From Phallusia fumigata (taxonomy: Eukaryota; Chordata; Ascidiacea; Phlebobranchia; Ascidiidae), in contig QXVZ01017929.1 of the NCBI GenBank assembly GCA_008931825.1, forward strand, positions 1 to 34,223: DNA of 34,223 bases. Direction: 5' to 3'. The notes under the pieces were generated by a model that was not told the origin of the DNA, searched no databases, and worked only from the letters and a program-made list of their open reading frames with translations. The position numbers and the translations under genes were made by a program. Below are positions 25,301-31,092 of this stretch, piece after piece (the stretch's first letter is position 1; the number at the start of each line of letters is the position of its first letter).

Positions 25301-28300
25301 GACCAAAGCCACAATATATGCTAATAACATGTCTCAAACAAACACCAATATAAGAAGCCTTAAATTCTTATGTAACCGCATCGAAGTGCTTTTGCATAGT
25401 TTGTACGGGGCTCAAGTCACCAGTTATGCCGCTAGTGTGTCTTAAATAAATATGAACAATGCTAAAACCTATAATTCTAAGTCAAAAAATTAAGGAACTA
25501 CACATAATCAGCTCAGTCACATTGTGTTATTTGCATTTGTACAACAACAAACACCCCATAAATGCTGTGGAGAAATTTTTACAAATACAAACAACCGCAA
25601 TTCCATTGAAGTAAAAATTAAGTAACTGCACATAATCCAGCATATCAATTTGGTTTCATTTATATCGAACCAAACACCCAGAATTTATTTGTGAGAATTT
25701 ATGAAGTGGCAGAAAGGTGGGAATTTGTCTGAACAAATTCGGCCCGCAAAAACTTAAACGAAAAAATATTTTTAGGCACATAGTTTCATGTGCATTTGAA
25801 ATAGGAATACAAACACCCAAAAATATACTAAAACAAAAACAAATTTTTGGCCACTTAGTCAGTTTATAATGAGAATCAACTAAGTTTAAGTATTTCAGCT
25901 TAATTACAATATTTCTGTGCCTGCATGTGCAAGAGTTTAACAAAAACAGAATGCATACCAAGGAATCTTAAACATACGCCATAATGAGATAATAGGTATT
26001 GGTCAGTGATCGAACATGACACAGACAATACATAGTGACCATTGAAGCATAAGAGATGGGTTGTCTAAAGGTCCTTGTGCTATTGTAAAGAATTACAAGT
26101 GGTCGTCAAAACCGACCGGGTCACAAAAAACTATTTCTATGTTCTGCATCATTTCGCCTTTGACAATAGGCTGATTCTTGTTTTTGAGAAAATTATAAAC
26201 CATGTAAAATTCCTGGTGGTGTCTTTTGACACTAAAAAAATCTACCATAGGTTTACTATTTTGGTTTGTTTTTTATGTTGGTAGTCAAACAGCTTTGGAG
26301 AATAGTCAAATACACAATGTCACATCTAATATTTACAAACCCGATGCTAATTCTGCAGTAAGTTAGGATAAATTTTTTTCCAATACAACCAGTTTTAAGG
26401 AGAGTAATTTTGTGTTTGTGTTAATTCCGAATTGCAGATTTAGTCTAACATAGATATACATGAATCGGTACATATCTATTGAAAGAGAACTTGCAAACAA
26501 CTTACGTAAATGCGATTGGTCGTTGTACATCCCATATTTGATTCGTTGAAACTTTTCGAATGACGCACAAACGTAGGCCTCTCCATCTTTCAGTTCCTCG
26601 ATGTCCTCGATGAGTCTCCCACCTTTATATGCATGCAAATGTCAACAAAAAAGCAACCAACCTGTTTTCCACTTTACCACATGTTTTCAAAACAGATGTT
26701 TTGTGTTTGCATTAAAAAGTTAAAACAAAACATGCCTTTGTATCAAAAAGCTGTTCGAAAACTTTGGAAGTTGAAGTGACAAATTTAATACAAAAATTAT
26801 ACTTCACAAACAACATTATATATTTGGATGAATAAATGAATTTCATGATAACAATTGCAACATTATTTAAACTCATGCTAAATTTTGTGACAATTTTTGT
26901 AACTATTTGAACACACAAATTATTTTTACATTAATAAAAAACTTTTTAATGCAATGAAAAGATTTCATGTAAATTCTCATTAGCTAGCTGCAAACAAAGT
27001 CAAAAACCTCGTCATGCAAGTAATTAATATGACAATAAATATCACACAAAAACCTTAGAAACCAAACACAATTTCACAATTTGAAACATAACAAAATAAT
27101 TAAAAACAAACAATTGATTGTGTAATTAAACAACAAACACAGAACAGTGACAAAAAAATTAAAATTAATTCAAGACGCAACAGATGAAACAAAAACAAAG
27201 ACCGTGAGTTCTACAAACCTTTCAATGAACCAGAGAATCCACGGAGGCTTTTCAAATTAAAAATAAACAAATAGTTGCATTGTTAAGGACAAAACTAATT
27301 AACCTATTGAATTCTATTTGAATAAGAGACATTACAAACATTTGAAGGTGGTACCCAAAAAAAACAGAACTAAACTAAGCTATTTTTTAAAAATTGAATC
27401 GAAAAAATTCAAGACTGGCGTTTTAAAAATCGCTTGCTAAGGTAAGTAAAAAGGTATCGCAGGCCGCAAACATAAATTAGGTTTTTGGGTGACGCACCTG
27501 CCAAAGGTGAAATTTGTGCGAGTTGCGGTGACATTTAGAACGATGCGTGGATTAAAACAACCTTAAATAATATTAACCAAAGCTTAAAGCTAAACACAAA
27601 AGTAACATTAATATGATAACGAACCGCCATCTAGGATACTTAAATACGTAAAGTGTGGGTCCCGGAAATTTTTGTCCTGGTTCTGACAGGGTATGGGTTT
27701 TAAACCACTGTATTGTAAAGTATTAAAATGTTGTATGAACAAACAACTAGTAGCTCATAAAAATCAGGAAAATTAGCATTTAGGACCTCTAAGGCAGTTT
27801 CTCACTATAAAATCTTCTTAAAATTGGACTACTTTTTTATTTACCTATTGGTGTATAAATTCTTCTCACTCCATACGGCAAGGACATGGACTTTGAAAGG
27901 TCCGATAGAAGTTCATCGTAATGCAGATAACGATGGGGGGTGATATGAAGCGTTTTGCCCTTAAAGTATCTGGACAAAAACATTGCAAGTTAAATTTAAA
28001 AACATGCATACAAAATAAAAAGGTTATAATTAAACAAACCGTAACTTGTGTCTAAAAATACTGTATCTATTTTATATCATATGTTATGTTTTCTATCTAT
28101 CGCAACAATACAACGCTAAGCTAAAAATACAGGTATACTGGAATAATTTCTGCAATAAATGTCGAAATGTCGATATGTTTTGCAATAAAAGTATTGTCTT
28201 GACTTATTGCCATTTTGCCATTGTAGCAAGTTTCAATGTGGACCAAAAGTTCTCTACAGTGGCGTAATGGTCTGTATCACAAGACACTGTAACTATTGTA

Positions 28301-29638
28301 GCATTGTGTATGTGTTTGGGTGATTCATTTAATGATCATCCACCACTTCATACTCTTGATTCACTTAAAACAAATTGAAAAGCACTTTAAATTAACACTA
28401 AGAGTCCATCGCAATTTTATACAAGTTCGAATGTTGTCTGGGCATAACTGCAACTATAGCTACCCTTTCCTAATTATTCAGTGTTATAATTTAAATACAT
28501 ACTTTTCAATTGAAAGTATTTTTGGGGGTTAATTTTGATGCATTCCATACATTTGTTAGTTAATTCAATTCGAACATCACTTACATGTAAAAAAATCAGA
28601 TTAATTTTTTTTTGAATACACCAACACAACACTATTAAATAAATCACCAACTGTGCCAAGCTATTTTTCTTTTATCAACAGAAGACAAAGATTTGAAGTG
28701 TTTAATTATAAACATTACAGCCAGATACCTTATACATAGTGAATACATTTTCTGCACACGTTCAAACAATCACTTCTGTCATTATTATTGCAAAATGGAG
28801 AAAACCTTAAAACCATGACAGTGACACCATGGAGCAGGGGTTCTTAACTATGGGTACTAGTAACCCCTAAGGGGTATGAGATCTTTTTCTAGGGGGTATG
28901 AAAAGGCTGATTGGATCATTGGGTCAACTATATAGATGCTACAGTATGTCTATAACATGCAAACAATGTTTTTTGTATTTAAACCTGAGAACAATATTTA
29001 TTTTTGTGAAATTACAGAAGGGGGTACACGAACTGGTTGGTGATTTCACAGGGGTACCGACACATATAAAGGTTAAACATCACTGTCCTAAAGTAATGGA
29101 AGCAAAATAAAATGTATTCACTGTGCACAAGCTCTCGGCCAGTTAAGTTTTATATAAGTTGCCTTTTGCTTGGTAAAGGCAGTGACAAAATGATAACATA
29201 GAAATCACCAAGGAGGTGTTTAAATCAGTTTGATCGCAGTTGTGTTTGTTACACAAGATGTTTGATGTAATGTCACAATGGCAGTAAAACTATGGATAAA
29301 CGATGTTTAAATAAAAGAGAATTCACAGCTTTGTGTTACCTGTCTCCATTTTTGTAAAACATCACTATTCGAGGCCGACGTAAGTCCCGATATCTGCAAA
29401 AGACAATTAAAAAGTTGTTTCTATGATCTTTGACTATGTGTGTGAAATATATCGGCCATATTGCATATTTGTACAACTGGGCCCTATACCTATGACATTA
29501 CACAAATACGAACAATTTTGGTAACACAATCTCGCAATGTCATCACCTGTCATCAGTTAGGTCTTGCAGTTCTTGAGATATCGCACTTTTGTGAATTGGT
29601 TTTCGCGCCATACTTTGCACAGCAACACATTCCCGCAT
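1095..29638 (-). CDS. DCLK3: Doublecortin-like kinase, DCLK3-type, multi-exon gene (long two-DCX form)
   Basis: Seen: 16 minus-strand exons with GT donors, AG acceptors and matching phases: 29547-29638, 29340-29393, 27845-27969, 26506-26622, 9613-9764, 9270-9425, 7945-8024, 7171-7279, 6602-6768, 6085-6249, 5783-5971, 5449-5478, [N-lobe missing], 2860-3006, 2223-2355, 1821-1988, 1095-1300. They encode a DCX domain (about residues 40-125), a second DCX domain (about 210-295), an Arg/Glu-rich linker to about residue 479, and the kinase from late N-lobe to the C-terminus. Family knowledge: DCX domains bind tubulin or microtubules; the kinase is a CaMK-group Ser/Thr kinase. The DCX2 strings WKNDHIRK and SVSDFF, and VDMWATGVI and SPYWDNISD in the kinase, fit DCLK3 better than DCLK1/2 from memory. 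Vertebrate DCLK3 has one DCX domain, so the second here is notable. The start has an in-frame upstream TAA. Main uncertainty: the missing N-lobe and use of alternative first exons. Confidence 0.85.
1340..1757. repeat. 70-bp tandem repeat array A, with inverted first unit
   Basis: About five head-to-tail copies with the landmark GTTGACTGCACGAAGCTCG at 1478, 1548, 1618 and 1688 (period 70). The first part (about 1340-1390) is the same unit in reverse orientation, making a palindromic junction near 1390. It lies in the last intron of the kinase gene. Confidence 0.9.
1821..1988 (-). CDS. DCLK3: DCLK3 kinase exon: C-lobe helices F-G
   Basis: Encodes [38 protein letters not shown] and [10 protein letters not shown], then GATG|GTGAGA, phase 1. 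DMWATGV holds the conserved helix-F Asp/Trp/Gly of subdomain IX. RS-ERDQ-ELF-IIQLG matches DCLK3 better than DCLK1 (GSGDDQEVLFDQI). Confidence 0.95.
2223..2355 (-). CDS. DCLK3: DCLK3 kinase exon: DFG and activation segment
   Basis: Encodes [19 protein letters not shown], then [14 protein letters not shown] and AET before ACAG|GTGAGC, phase 1. The magnesium-binding DFG, the T-loop threonine pair and the APE motif are all intact. It begins after a GAATCAG acceptor. Confidence 0.95.
2860..3006 (-). CDS. DCLK3: DCLK3 kinase exon: hinge end to catalytic loop
   Basis: 49 codons, phase 0 at both ends. It starts [19 protein letters not shown], then [10 protein letters not shown] and [10 protein letters not shown] before [14 protein letters not shown] is the catalytic loop of an active Ser/Thr kinase (Asp and Asn present). 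The preceding exon with the glycine loop and VAIK lysine was not found. Confidence 0.95.
3158..3295. repeat. 33-bp minisatellite
   Basis: Four nearly perfect copies of a 33-bp unit containing TATTCACCTTGATGTATTC. Because 33 is a multiple of three and the unit lacks stops in several frames, it produces spurious ORFs on both strands. It ends abruptly at an N (3296). Confidence 0.9.
3831..4550. mobile_element. hAT-type non-autonomous transposon with target-site duplication
   Basis: Begins CAGTGGTCGGCAAACT and ends with the inverse AGTTTGCCGACCACTG. Flanks are CTCTAGAG (3823-3830) and CTCTAAAG (4551-4558), an 8-bp duplication with one mismatch, as expected for hAT elements. A second internal copy of the right terminus (AGTTTGCTGACCACTG, about 4364-4379) suggests a nested or composite insertion. 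GGCCCAC motifs occur near both ends. No transposase ORF. Confidence 0.85.
4690..5000. repeat. Dispersed repeat, copy 1 (interrupted by MITE)
   Basis: Shares ordered blocks with 23255-23440: GGGGGCGCTG, then GAAAAATT...GTTAAAA..AAATACAA, then TTTTTTCTACTT and CATG(T/C)TGATCA. Copy 1 is interrupted at 4835 by a small MITE. Confidence 0.6.
4835..4928. mobile_element. Small MITE, copy 1 (94 bp)
   Basis: Terminal inverted repeats AAGAATGACATT and (reversed) AAGAATGGCAGT. Flanked by imperfect repeats ending TGATC, and interrupts a sequence intact at about 23400, which marks the insertion point. Same family as 31361-31495. Confidence 0.65.
5449..5478 (-). CDS. DCLK3: Tentative DCLK3 micro-exon 12
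   Basis: A 30-bp segment between a CATCATTTAG acceptor and an AACTTCAG|GTAAGC donor that reads RSKLTLANF with Arg codons at both junctions. It matches phase 2 on both sides. It is too short to support by composition alone; the strong donor is the main evidence. Confidence 0.4.
5783..5971 (-). CDS. DCLK3: DCLK3 exon 11, Arg/Glu-rich coiled linker
   Basis: Encodes [20 protein letters not shown], then a nearly pure Arg/Glu/Lys run ([20 protein letters not shown]), ending REREREL-type before CTGAG|GTGGGG, phase 2. On the plus strand this appears as a TC-rich tract. Residues fit a charged helix between DCX and kinase domains. The acceptor has two adjacent AG choices (TTCTAG, CAG); the second keeps the frame. 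Confidence 0.75.
6085..6249 (-). CDS. DCLK3: DCLK3 exon 10, charged linker
   Basis: Encodes [20 protein letters not shown], then an Arg/Glu/Gln/Trp-rich segment ([20 protein letters not shown]), probably a long single or coiled helix. The acceptor (GACGTAG) has a poor pyrimidine tract but the frame is continuous on both sides. Donor TTGAG|GTGGGA, phase 2. Confidence 0.75.
6602..6768 (-). CDS. DCLK3: DCLK3 exon 9, post-DCX helix and linker
   Basis: Begins [16 protein letters not shown] after a GTTTTCAG acceptor. The EELYP-type segment follows the DCX domain in DCLK3. It continues through a basic stretch ([15 protein letters not shown]) to [12 protein letters not shown] and a GAAAG|GTGGGT donor, phase 2. 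Confidence 0.87.
7171..7279 (-). CDS. DCLK3: DCLK3 exon 8, end of DCX domain 2
   Basis: After a TTGCAG acceptor one base completes the Lys codon, then [30 protein letters not shown] and TTMDVQ lead to a CAG|GTGAAC donor in phase 0. The L-x-G-x-x-V, DFF, DD-FIA-G pattern closes the DCX domain. This exon is one of the clearest in the window. Confidence 0.92.
7403..7664 (+). repeat. Two tandem copies of tRNA-derived SINE (family 1)
   Basis: Two units, about 7403-7530 and 7558-7664. Each has a body beginning GGCC(G/A)..ATGATTC.GTAT and ending with a B-box GGGTTCGAATCCCACCGCAGGC. The reverse-orientation copy at about 20165-20335 shows the tRNA-like head joined to the same body. Located in the intron upstream of kinase exon 8. 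Confidence 0.7.
7945..8024 (-). CDS. DCLK3: DCLK3 exon 7, middle of DCX domain 2
   Basis: 80-bp exon encoding [19 protein letters not shown] and then WKNDHIR plus two bases of Lys, before AA|GTAAGT. E-Q-L-x-x-D-I-S-E-A-L is the helix of the DCX fold. The WKND-R-K insertion is, from memory, characteristic of DCLK3 rather than DCLK1/2. Confidence 0.9.
8119..8510 (+). repeat. 70-bp tandem repeat array B (degenerate)
   Basis: Several diverged copies with GTTGACTGCACGAA landmarks. It is interrupted at 8163 by an N and about 65 bp of unrelated sequence. In the intron between exons 6 and 7 of the kinase gene. Confidence 0.85.
8511..9099. other. Intronic sequence, nothing recognised
   Basis: Lies within the kinase gene intron between exons 6 and 7. 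I see no splice-bounded coding sequence or known repeat. Short ORFs here have no coding-like composition. Confidence 0.4.
9103..9245 (+). repeat. 70-bp tandem repeat array C (two copies)
   Basis: Two copies of the 70-bp unit starting abruptly after an N at 9102 and ending 25 bp before the donor of kinase exon 6. Confidence 0.85.
9270..9425 (-). CDS. DCLK3: DCLK3 exon 6, start of DCX domain 2
   Basis: Acceptor TTTTTTTTACCCCAG and donor GCT|GTAAGT, phase 0 at both ends, 52 codons. It ends [11 protein letters not shown] followed by [14 protein letters not shown], the canonical start of a DCX domain (V-x-R-x-G, then K-x-I-x-x-LLN-R). In DCLK3 this segment is followed by VQT-EQL, which the next exon supplies. 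Confidence 0.9.
9613..9764 (-). CDS. DCLK3: DCLK3 exon 5, shared linker before DCX domain 2
   Basis: Lies between a CCATACAG acceptor and a GGGAAA|GTATGT donor. It encodes [19 protein letters not shown], then a Ser/Gly/Pro-rich linker ending SGRNVFGK. Acceptor phase 1, donor phase 0. The Asn-rich, low-complexity composition matches the unstructured linker between DCX domains. It is the probable joining point for all upstream alternative exons. Confidence 0.75.
9788..10165. repeat. ACTCG-rich 85-bp tandem repeat
   Basis: A higher-order unit of 85 bp (landmark TTAGTACTCGTAACTCAGCGA at 9824 and 9909) made of shorter TACTCG(T/A)TACTCG-like blocks, decaying toward 10165. In the intron between the 10512-11760 exon and kinase exon 5. 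Confidence 0.8.
10512..11760 (-). CDS. Large ORF exon, candidate alternative first exon of DCLK3 (416 codons)
   Basis: Opens with ATG ([20 protein letters not shown]) directly downstream of an in-frame TGA and runs 416 codons to an ACTG|GTAGAT donor, phase 1. Joining to 9613-9764 gives ...[14 protein letters not shown]. Past the donor the frame runs into 63 codons with a hydrophobic, intron-like composition, so I place the exon end here. The protein is Ser/Lys/Pro/Thr-rich with an [11 protein letters not shown] segment and proline-rich runs ([20 protein letters not shown]). No known domain. It is only 0.75 kb from the shared linker exon, making it the best-supported alternative N-terminus for a single-DCX isoform. 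Confidence 0.7.
11761..12969 (-). other. Region between two large exons; possible internal promoter
   Basis: No convincing coding sequence. If 10512-11760 is a first exon, its promoter and 5' UTR must lie here. I see no clear TATA element. Confidence 0.35.
12970..15091 (-). CDS. Large ORF exon, candidate alternative first exon of DCLK3 (707 codons)
   Basis: Open from an ATG ([20 protein letters not shown]) for 707 codons to a strong GAAGAAG|GTAAGA donor, phase 1. The frame is open upstream to a TGA near 15224 with no earlier ATG, so 15091 is the likely start. The protein is hydrophilic and probably disordered, rich in Ser, Lys, Thr and Arg, with a [18 protein letters not shown] basic patch that could be a nuclear signal or microtubule-binding region. 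No catalytic domain or known family is recognised. The long ORF and tight donor make it real coding sequence. Its link to the kinase rests on strand, position and phase. It could instead belong to an independent gene whose 3' exons I cannot see. Confidence 0.7.
15092..17122. other. Non-coding region upstream of the 707-codon exon
   Basis: Holds the probable 5' UTR of the 12970-15091 exon, a GC-richer stretch near 15870-16100 without a supported gene, and the reverse-oriented 70-bp array at 16738-16998. Confidence 0.4.
16738..16998 (-). repeat. 70-bp tandem repeat array D (reverse orientation)
   Basis: Nearly four copies of the 70-bp unit reading TTCCTAACGAGCTTCGTGCA on the plus strand, the reverse of arrays A (most), B, C and E. 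Confidence 0.9.
17123..17204 (-). CDS. Candidate alternative first exon (27 codons)
   Basis: On the minus strand an ATG preceded by an in-frame TAG opens [20 protein letters not shown], continues YIWGRLP, and reaches a C|GTAAGG donor in phase 1. Immediately upstream (17205-17240) lie GATGACGTAATAG-type and TGACGTCA sites that resemble CRE/ATF elements. No family is recognised. Compatible in phase with the exon at 9613-9764. Short, so evidence is limited. Confidence 0.4.
18505..18822 (+). repeat. Head-to-tail array of a 72-bp tRNA-like unit
   Basis: More than four copies with the landmark CTAAGATCAC at 18571, 18643 and 18715 and CTAACATCAC at 18787, period exactly 72. Each unit has an A-box-like CAGTGGTTAGTGCAACCGCC and a B-box-like GGTGGTTCTAATCCCAG, separated by CCTT-loop-AAGG that can pair like an anticodon arm. 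Confidence 0.85.
19963..20155 (-). repeat. tRNA-like SINE (family 2), copy 1
   Basis: On the minus strand: CTAGAAGCTGATATGTGCAG, CATGCAGCGGT, a TTGGTAGATCGC A-box-like motif, and TCGTGGGTTCGAATCCCA B-box. The order matches the copy at 32797-32955. Confidence 0.75.
20165..20335 (-). repeat. tRNA-derived SINE (family 1), reverse copy
   Basis: On the minus strand: GCTCAGTTGGCCTTGGAAAG head, GTAGGTTCGAACACCACCGC B-box, then body GGCCGACTATGATTCGGTAT and AACGCCTCTTGCAGGCCTG. The body matches 7558-7620. Confidence 0.75.
20389..20542 (-). CDS. Candidate alternative first exon (51 codons, basic)
   Basis: On the minus strand an ATG opens [19 protein letters not shown], runs through a lysine/arginine-rich stretch ([19 protein letters not shown]) and meets an AAAAG|GTATGT donor in phase 1. 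The length, clean donor and charged coding-like composition suggest a real first coding exon. Phase 1 is what the kinase exon at 9613-9764 accepts. I do not recognise the peptide. It could equally be the first exon of a separate gene, but I see no other exons for one nearby. Confidence 0.5.
21985..22355 (+). repeat. 70-bp tandem repeat array E
   Basis: About five copies of the GTTGACTGCACGAAGCTCGT unit in plus orientation, the best-preserved long array with A. Confidence 0.9.
23255..23440. repeat. Dispersed repeat, copy 2 (uninterrupted)
   Basis: Same ordered blocks as 4690-5000 but with no MITE at the CATGCTGATCA site, so it represents the empty insertion state. Confidence 0.55.
23589..23670 (+). 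tRNA. tRNA-Ser(GCT)
   Basis: 82-nt serine-type tRNA with a long variable arm. GGTGGCCGAGTGGTTAA forms the D region, the loop CTGCTAA carries anticodon GCT, and GTGGGTTCGAATCCCATC forms the T arm. The acceptor stem is imperfect: 5' AATGAGG against 3' CCTCGTC gives an A-C mismatch at 1:72 and a T-G wobble at 3:70. No T-run terminator follows; tRNA-Ala starts 3 nt later. Possibly a decayed copy. Confidence 0.8.
23674..23745 (+). tRNA. tRNA-Ala(CGC)
   Basis: 72 nt: GGGGATGTAGCTCAGTGGTA, loop TTCGCAT with anticodon CGC, T arm CCCGGGTTCGATCCCCGG. The G3-T70 pair that identifies tRNA-Ala is present. Position 1:72 is a G-G mismatch (3' end CATCTCGA where CATCTCCA is usual). CCA follows directly in the genome (23746-23748), which eukaryotic tRNA genes normally lack, and no TTTT follows within about 80 bp. 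Possibly a retroposed pseudogene. Confidence 0.8.
26506..26622 (-). CDS. DCLK3: DCLK3 exon 4, end of DCX domain 1
   Basis: Encodes [20 protein letters not shown] followed by [11 protein letters not shown], matching the DCX pattern G-x-x-I-x-x-x-x-E-L-x-x-G-x-x-Y-V-C. The acceptor (ATATAAAG) has a weak pyrimidine tract; the donor is a good C|GTAAGT. It ends in phase 1, and joining to 9613-9764 gives an arginine codon (...QSHL-R-HRIPNY). The intron would be 16.7 kb and contains four candidate alternative first exons. Confidence 0.85.
26623..27844 (-). other. DCLK3 intron 3
   Basis: AT-rich intron between DCX1 exons. No recognised feature. Confidence 0.6.
27845..27969 (-). CDS. DCLK3: DCLK3 exon 3, core of DCX domain 1
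   Basis: Bounded by a GTCCAG acceptor and an AATAG|GTAAAT donor. It encodes [19 protein letters not shown], then [19 protein letters not shown]. The pattern G-D-R-Y-F-K-G, then a D-LL-DL segment and P-x-GVR-IYT is diagnostic of the doublecortin fold. Enters in phase 2, leaves in phase 1. Confidence 0.9.
27970..29339 (-). other. DCLK3 intron 2
   Basis: AT-rich intron containing a possible hAT-type element at 28834-29085. No other recognised feature. Confidence 0.6.
28834..29085. mobile_element. Possible hAT-type MITE
   Basis: Starts CAGGGGTTCTTAACTATGGG and ends GGTTAAACATCACTG, an imperfect inverted match. The start resembles the widespread hAT terminus CAGGGGTTCT. The 8-bp flanks do not match, so no duplication supports it. 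Confidence 0.45.
29340..29393 (-). CDS. DCLK3: DCLK3 exon 2, start of DCX domain 1
   Basis: Short 54-bp exon between a TTTGCAG acceptor and an AGACAG|GTAACA donor. It encodes [17 protein letters not shown], the first strand of a doublecortin domain (compare the F-Y-R-N-G-D-R start of DCX/DCLK1). Phase 2 at both ends. Confidence 0.85.
29547..29638 (-). CDS. DCLK3: DCLK3 exon 1 of the two-DCX form (start exon)
   Basis: The exon opens with ATG ([13 protein letters not shown]...) and ends ...LTDD plus AG before a GTGATG donor, phase 2. Joining to the next exon gives [10 protein letters not shown] with an intact frame. An in-frame TAA lies a short way upstream, which supports this ATG. No signal peptide is visible, as expected for a cytoplasmic protein. 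The exon was found by phase matching and has no domain of its own, so it is less certain than the DCX exons. Confidence 0.6.
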
Positions 29639-30964
29639 TTCACTAACTCCACCTCTTGTATGTTGATGCTTTTACGTTCAACAACTACTGAATTTTAGAC
29701 CTAAAAGATTACAACAATGGTTTGTTACTAAAGCAAAAGGCATTCAAATGACAATAAACCATAGGTATTAACTTTGCTACTACAAATTTTTTTTACAAAT
29801 TGCAAATTTCCGTCAAAAAGCTAGGACATTCATAATTGTCAAATTCTTACAAAATGGAATAAAATGGAACTAACCTGTATGACTGTTTTGAACAAATGCA
29901 ACCAAATATACTTTTACCACAAACTGCAATTTGTTAGAGCATTATTCACATTAACAGCTAAATGTAAAAATGTTACATAATAAGTTTTTGTTTGCCTTGA
30001 TTGCTGATAAAAGGCTAACATAATGTTTTGTTTTGTTTAAATGCTCGACCCATTTTGTTCAAGTCAAAACATTTTTTCTGCGAAAAAATTTTCTCAAAAA
30101 CAATTGTCATTTCTGAAGAATTACTTTAGCAACAGCATCAAAAACAAATACTACAAACACCAGCATGTTAAACCAAACCTCAATTTAAAGTTGTATTCAC
30201 ACAAATTTAGTGCATTGATTTGATTAGTTTAAAAGCTTGATGAAATTTTTAGGGTTAGGGTTATTTTTAGGTTAATTACTTTTACAAAAAAATACTTGTA
30301 CAATTTAGGTCCAAATTGGTAGTAAAGGATCTAAAACAATTTTCAAGTGAAAAAAAACTTGAATTATAGAGGTTCCCAAAGTTGTTTAGTCGAACGCCAA
30401 TCCAACCCAAAAATCCAAAAAAATATTATTTACTCGACGCACTTGCAAACATTGGTAACACTGCAAGTTATTAAACAAGTAAGCTATGCTTAAAAACATT
30501 CTTTCAGTTTAAGACAATCCGCTAAATTTTCCTCAAAATATTCTCGATAGTAAACCAAACTCGCAAGATTTGCGTTTTCAAATCAATTTTTTTATTGCCT
30601 AGCAGCGGTTACAAACATGTTCTTTAAACTTCAGCACAGATCTGAAAGTATTTCCTGGTAAATTACGCTAAAACTACGCAATACACTTTCTTGAAACAAC
30701 TTTTTCACCGTTGCTAACGTTTGTCAATTTTCGCAAATCGCAACTTCGGAGGCAAATGTTATCAAACTTCACGCTTCAGTGCTTTCATGTTGAGTCTGAT
30801 TTCTATGATTAATTATCTCGAATAATTTAAACATTTCGCCTCAAAACAAAGAAATTTAATATCGGTGCTTTCTGTATTCGAACAAGCACACAAGCACCAA
30901 TGCACAAATATCCGACTACGTAACGTTTATATCATTCCGTCCATTCATTTCAACTCCCAAGTCC
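29639..30964 (-). other. Intergenic region between ZP gene and DCLK3
   Basis: AT-rich. It holds the 3' UTR of the ZP gene at its upper end and the 5' UTR/promoter of the two-DCX transcript at its lower end. A short TTAGGGTTAGGG-like stretch near 30248 is too short to interpret. Confidence 0.5.
30591..30596 (-). terminator. Candidate poly(A) signal of ZP gene
   Basis: TTTATT on the plus strand reads AATAAA on the minus strand, about 370 bp after the ZP-protein stop. An ATTAAA variant lies nearer (about 30855-30860). Confidence 0.4.
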
Positions 30965-31092
30965 TCATCTTTTTTCATTTTTCTTCCTTATCACCATGGC
31001 AACAGCCGTAATAAGGATCATTGTTACCATTAATAGAAAGAGACACGAGATAAGAGACGAGTCCATCAGTTTGGCAACGCCTCGTTTGACCT
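30965..31092 (-). CDS. ZP gene last exon: transmembrane helix and stop
   Basis: Encodes EVKRGVAKLMDSS, a hydrophobic helix of about 22 residues beginning LISCLFLLM, and the cytoplasmic tail RKKNEKR before TGA. Positive charges follow the helix, fitting a type I membrane protein. Acceptor TTTTTTCAG. Confidence 0.9.

Larger units (their letters stand above)
20543..26505. other. Large intron or intergenic stretch without supported protein gene
   Basis: AT-rich sequence with a 70-bp array (21985-22355), a dispersed repeat (23255-23440), the tRNA pair (23589-23745) and several minus-strand tRNA B-box relics (near 22391, 23783, 24157, 24303). If the DCX1 exons join exon 5, this is intron. Confidence 0.4.

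Noticed and set aside
30246-30275. Telomere-like TTAGGGTTAGGG stretch
   Set aside because: Only about two units; expected occasionally in AT-rich DNA.
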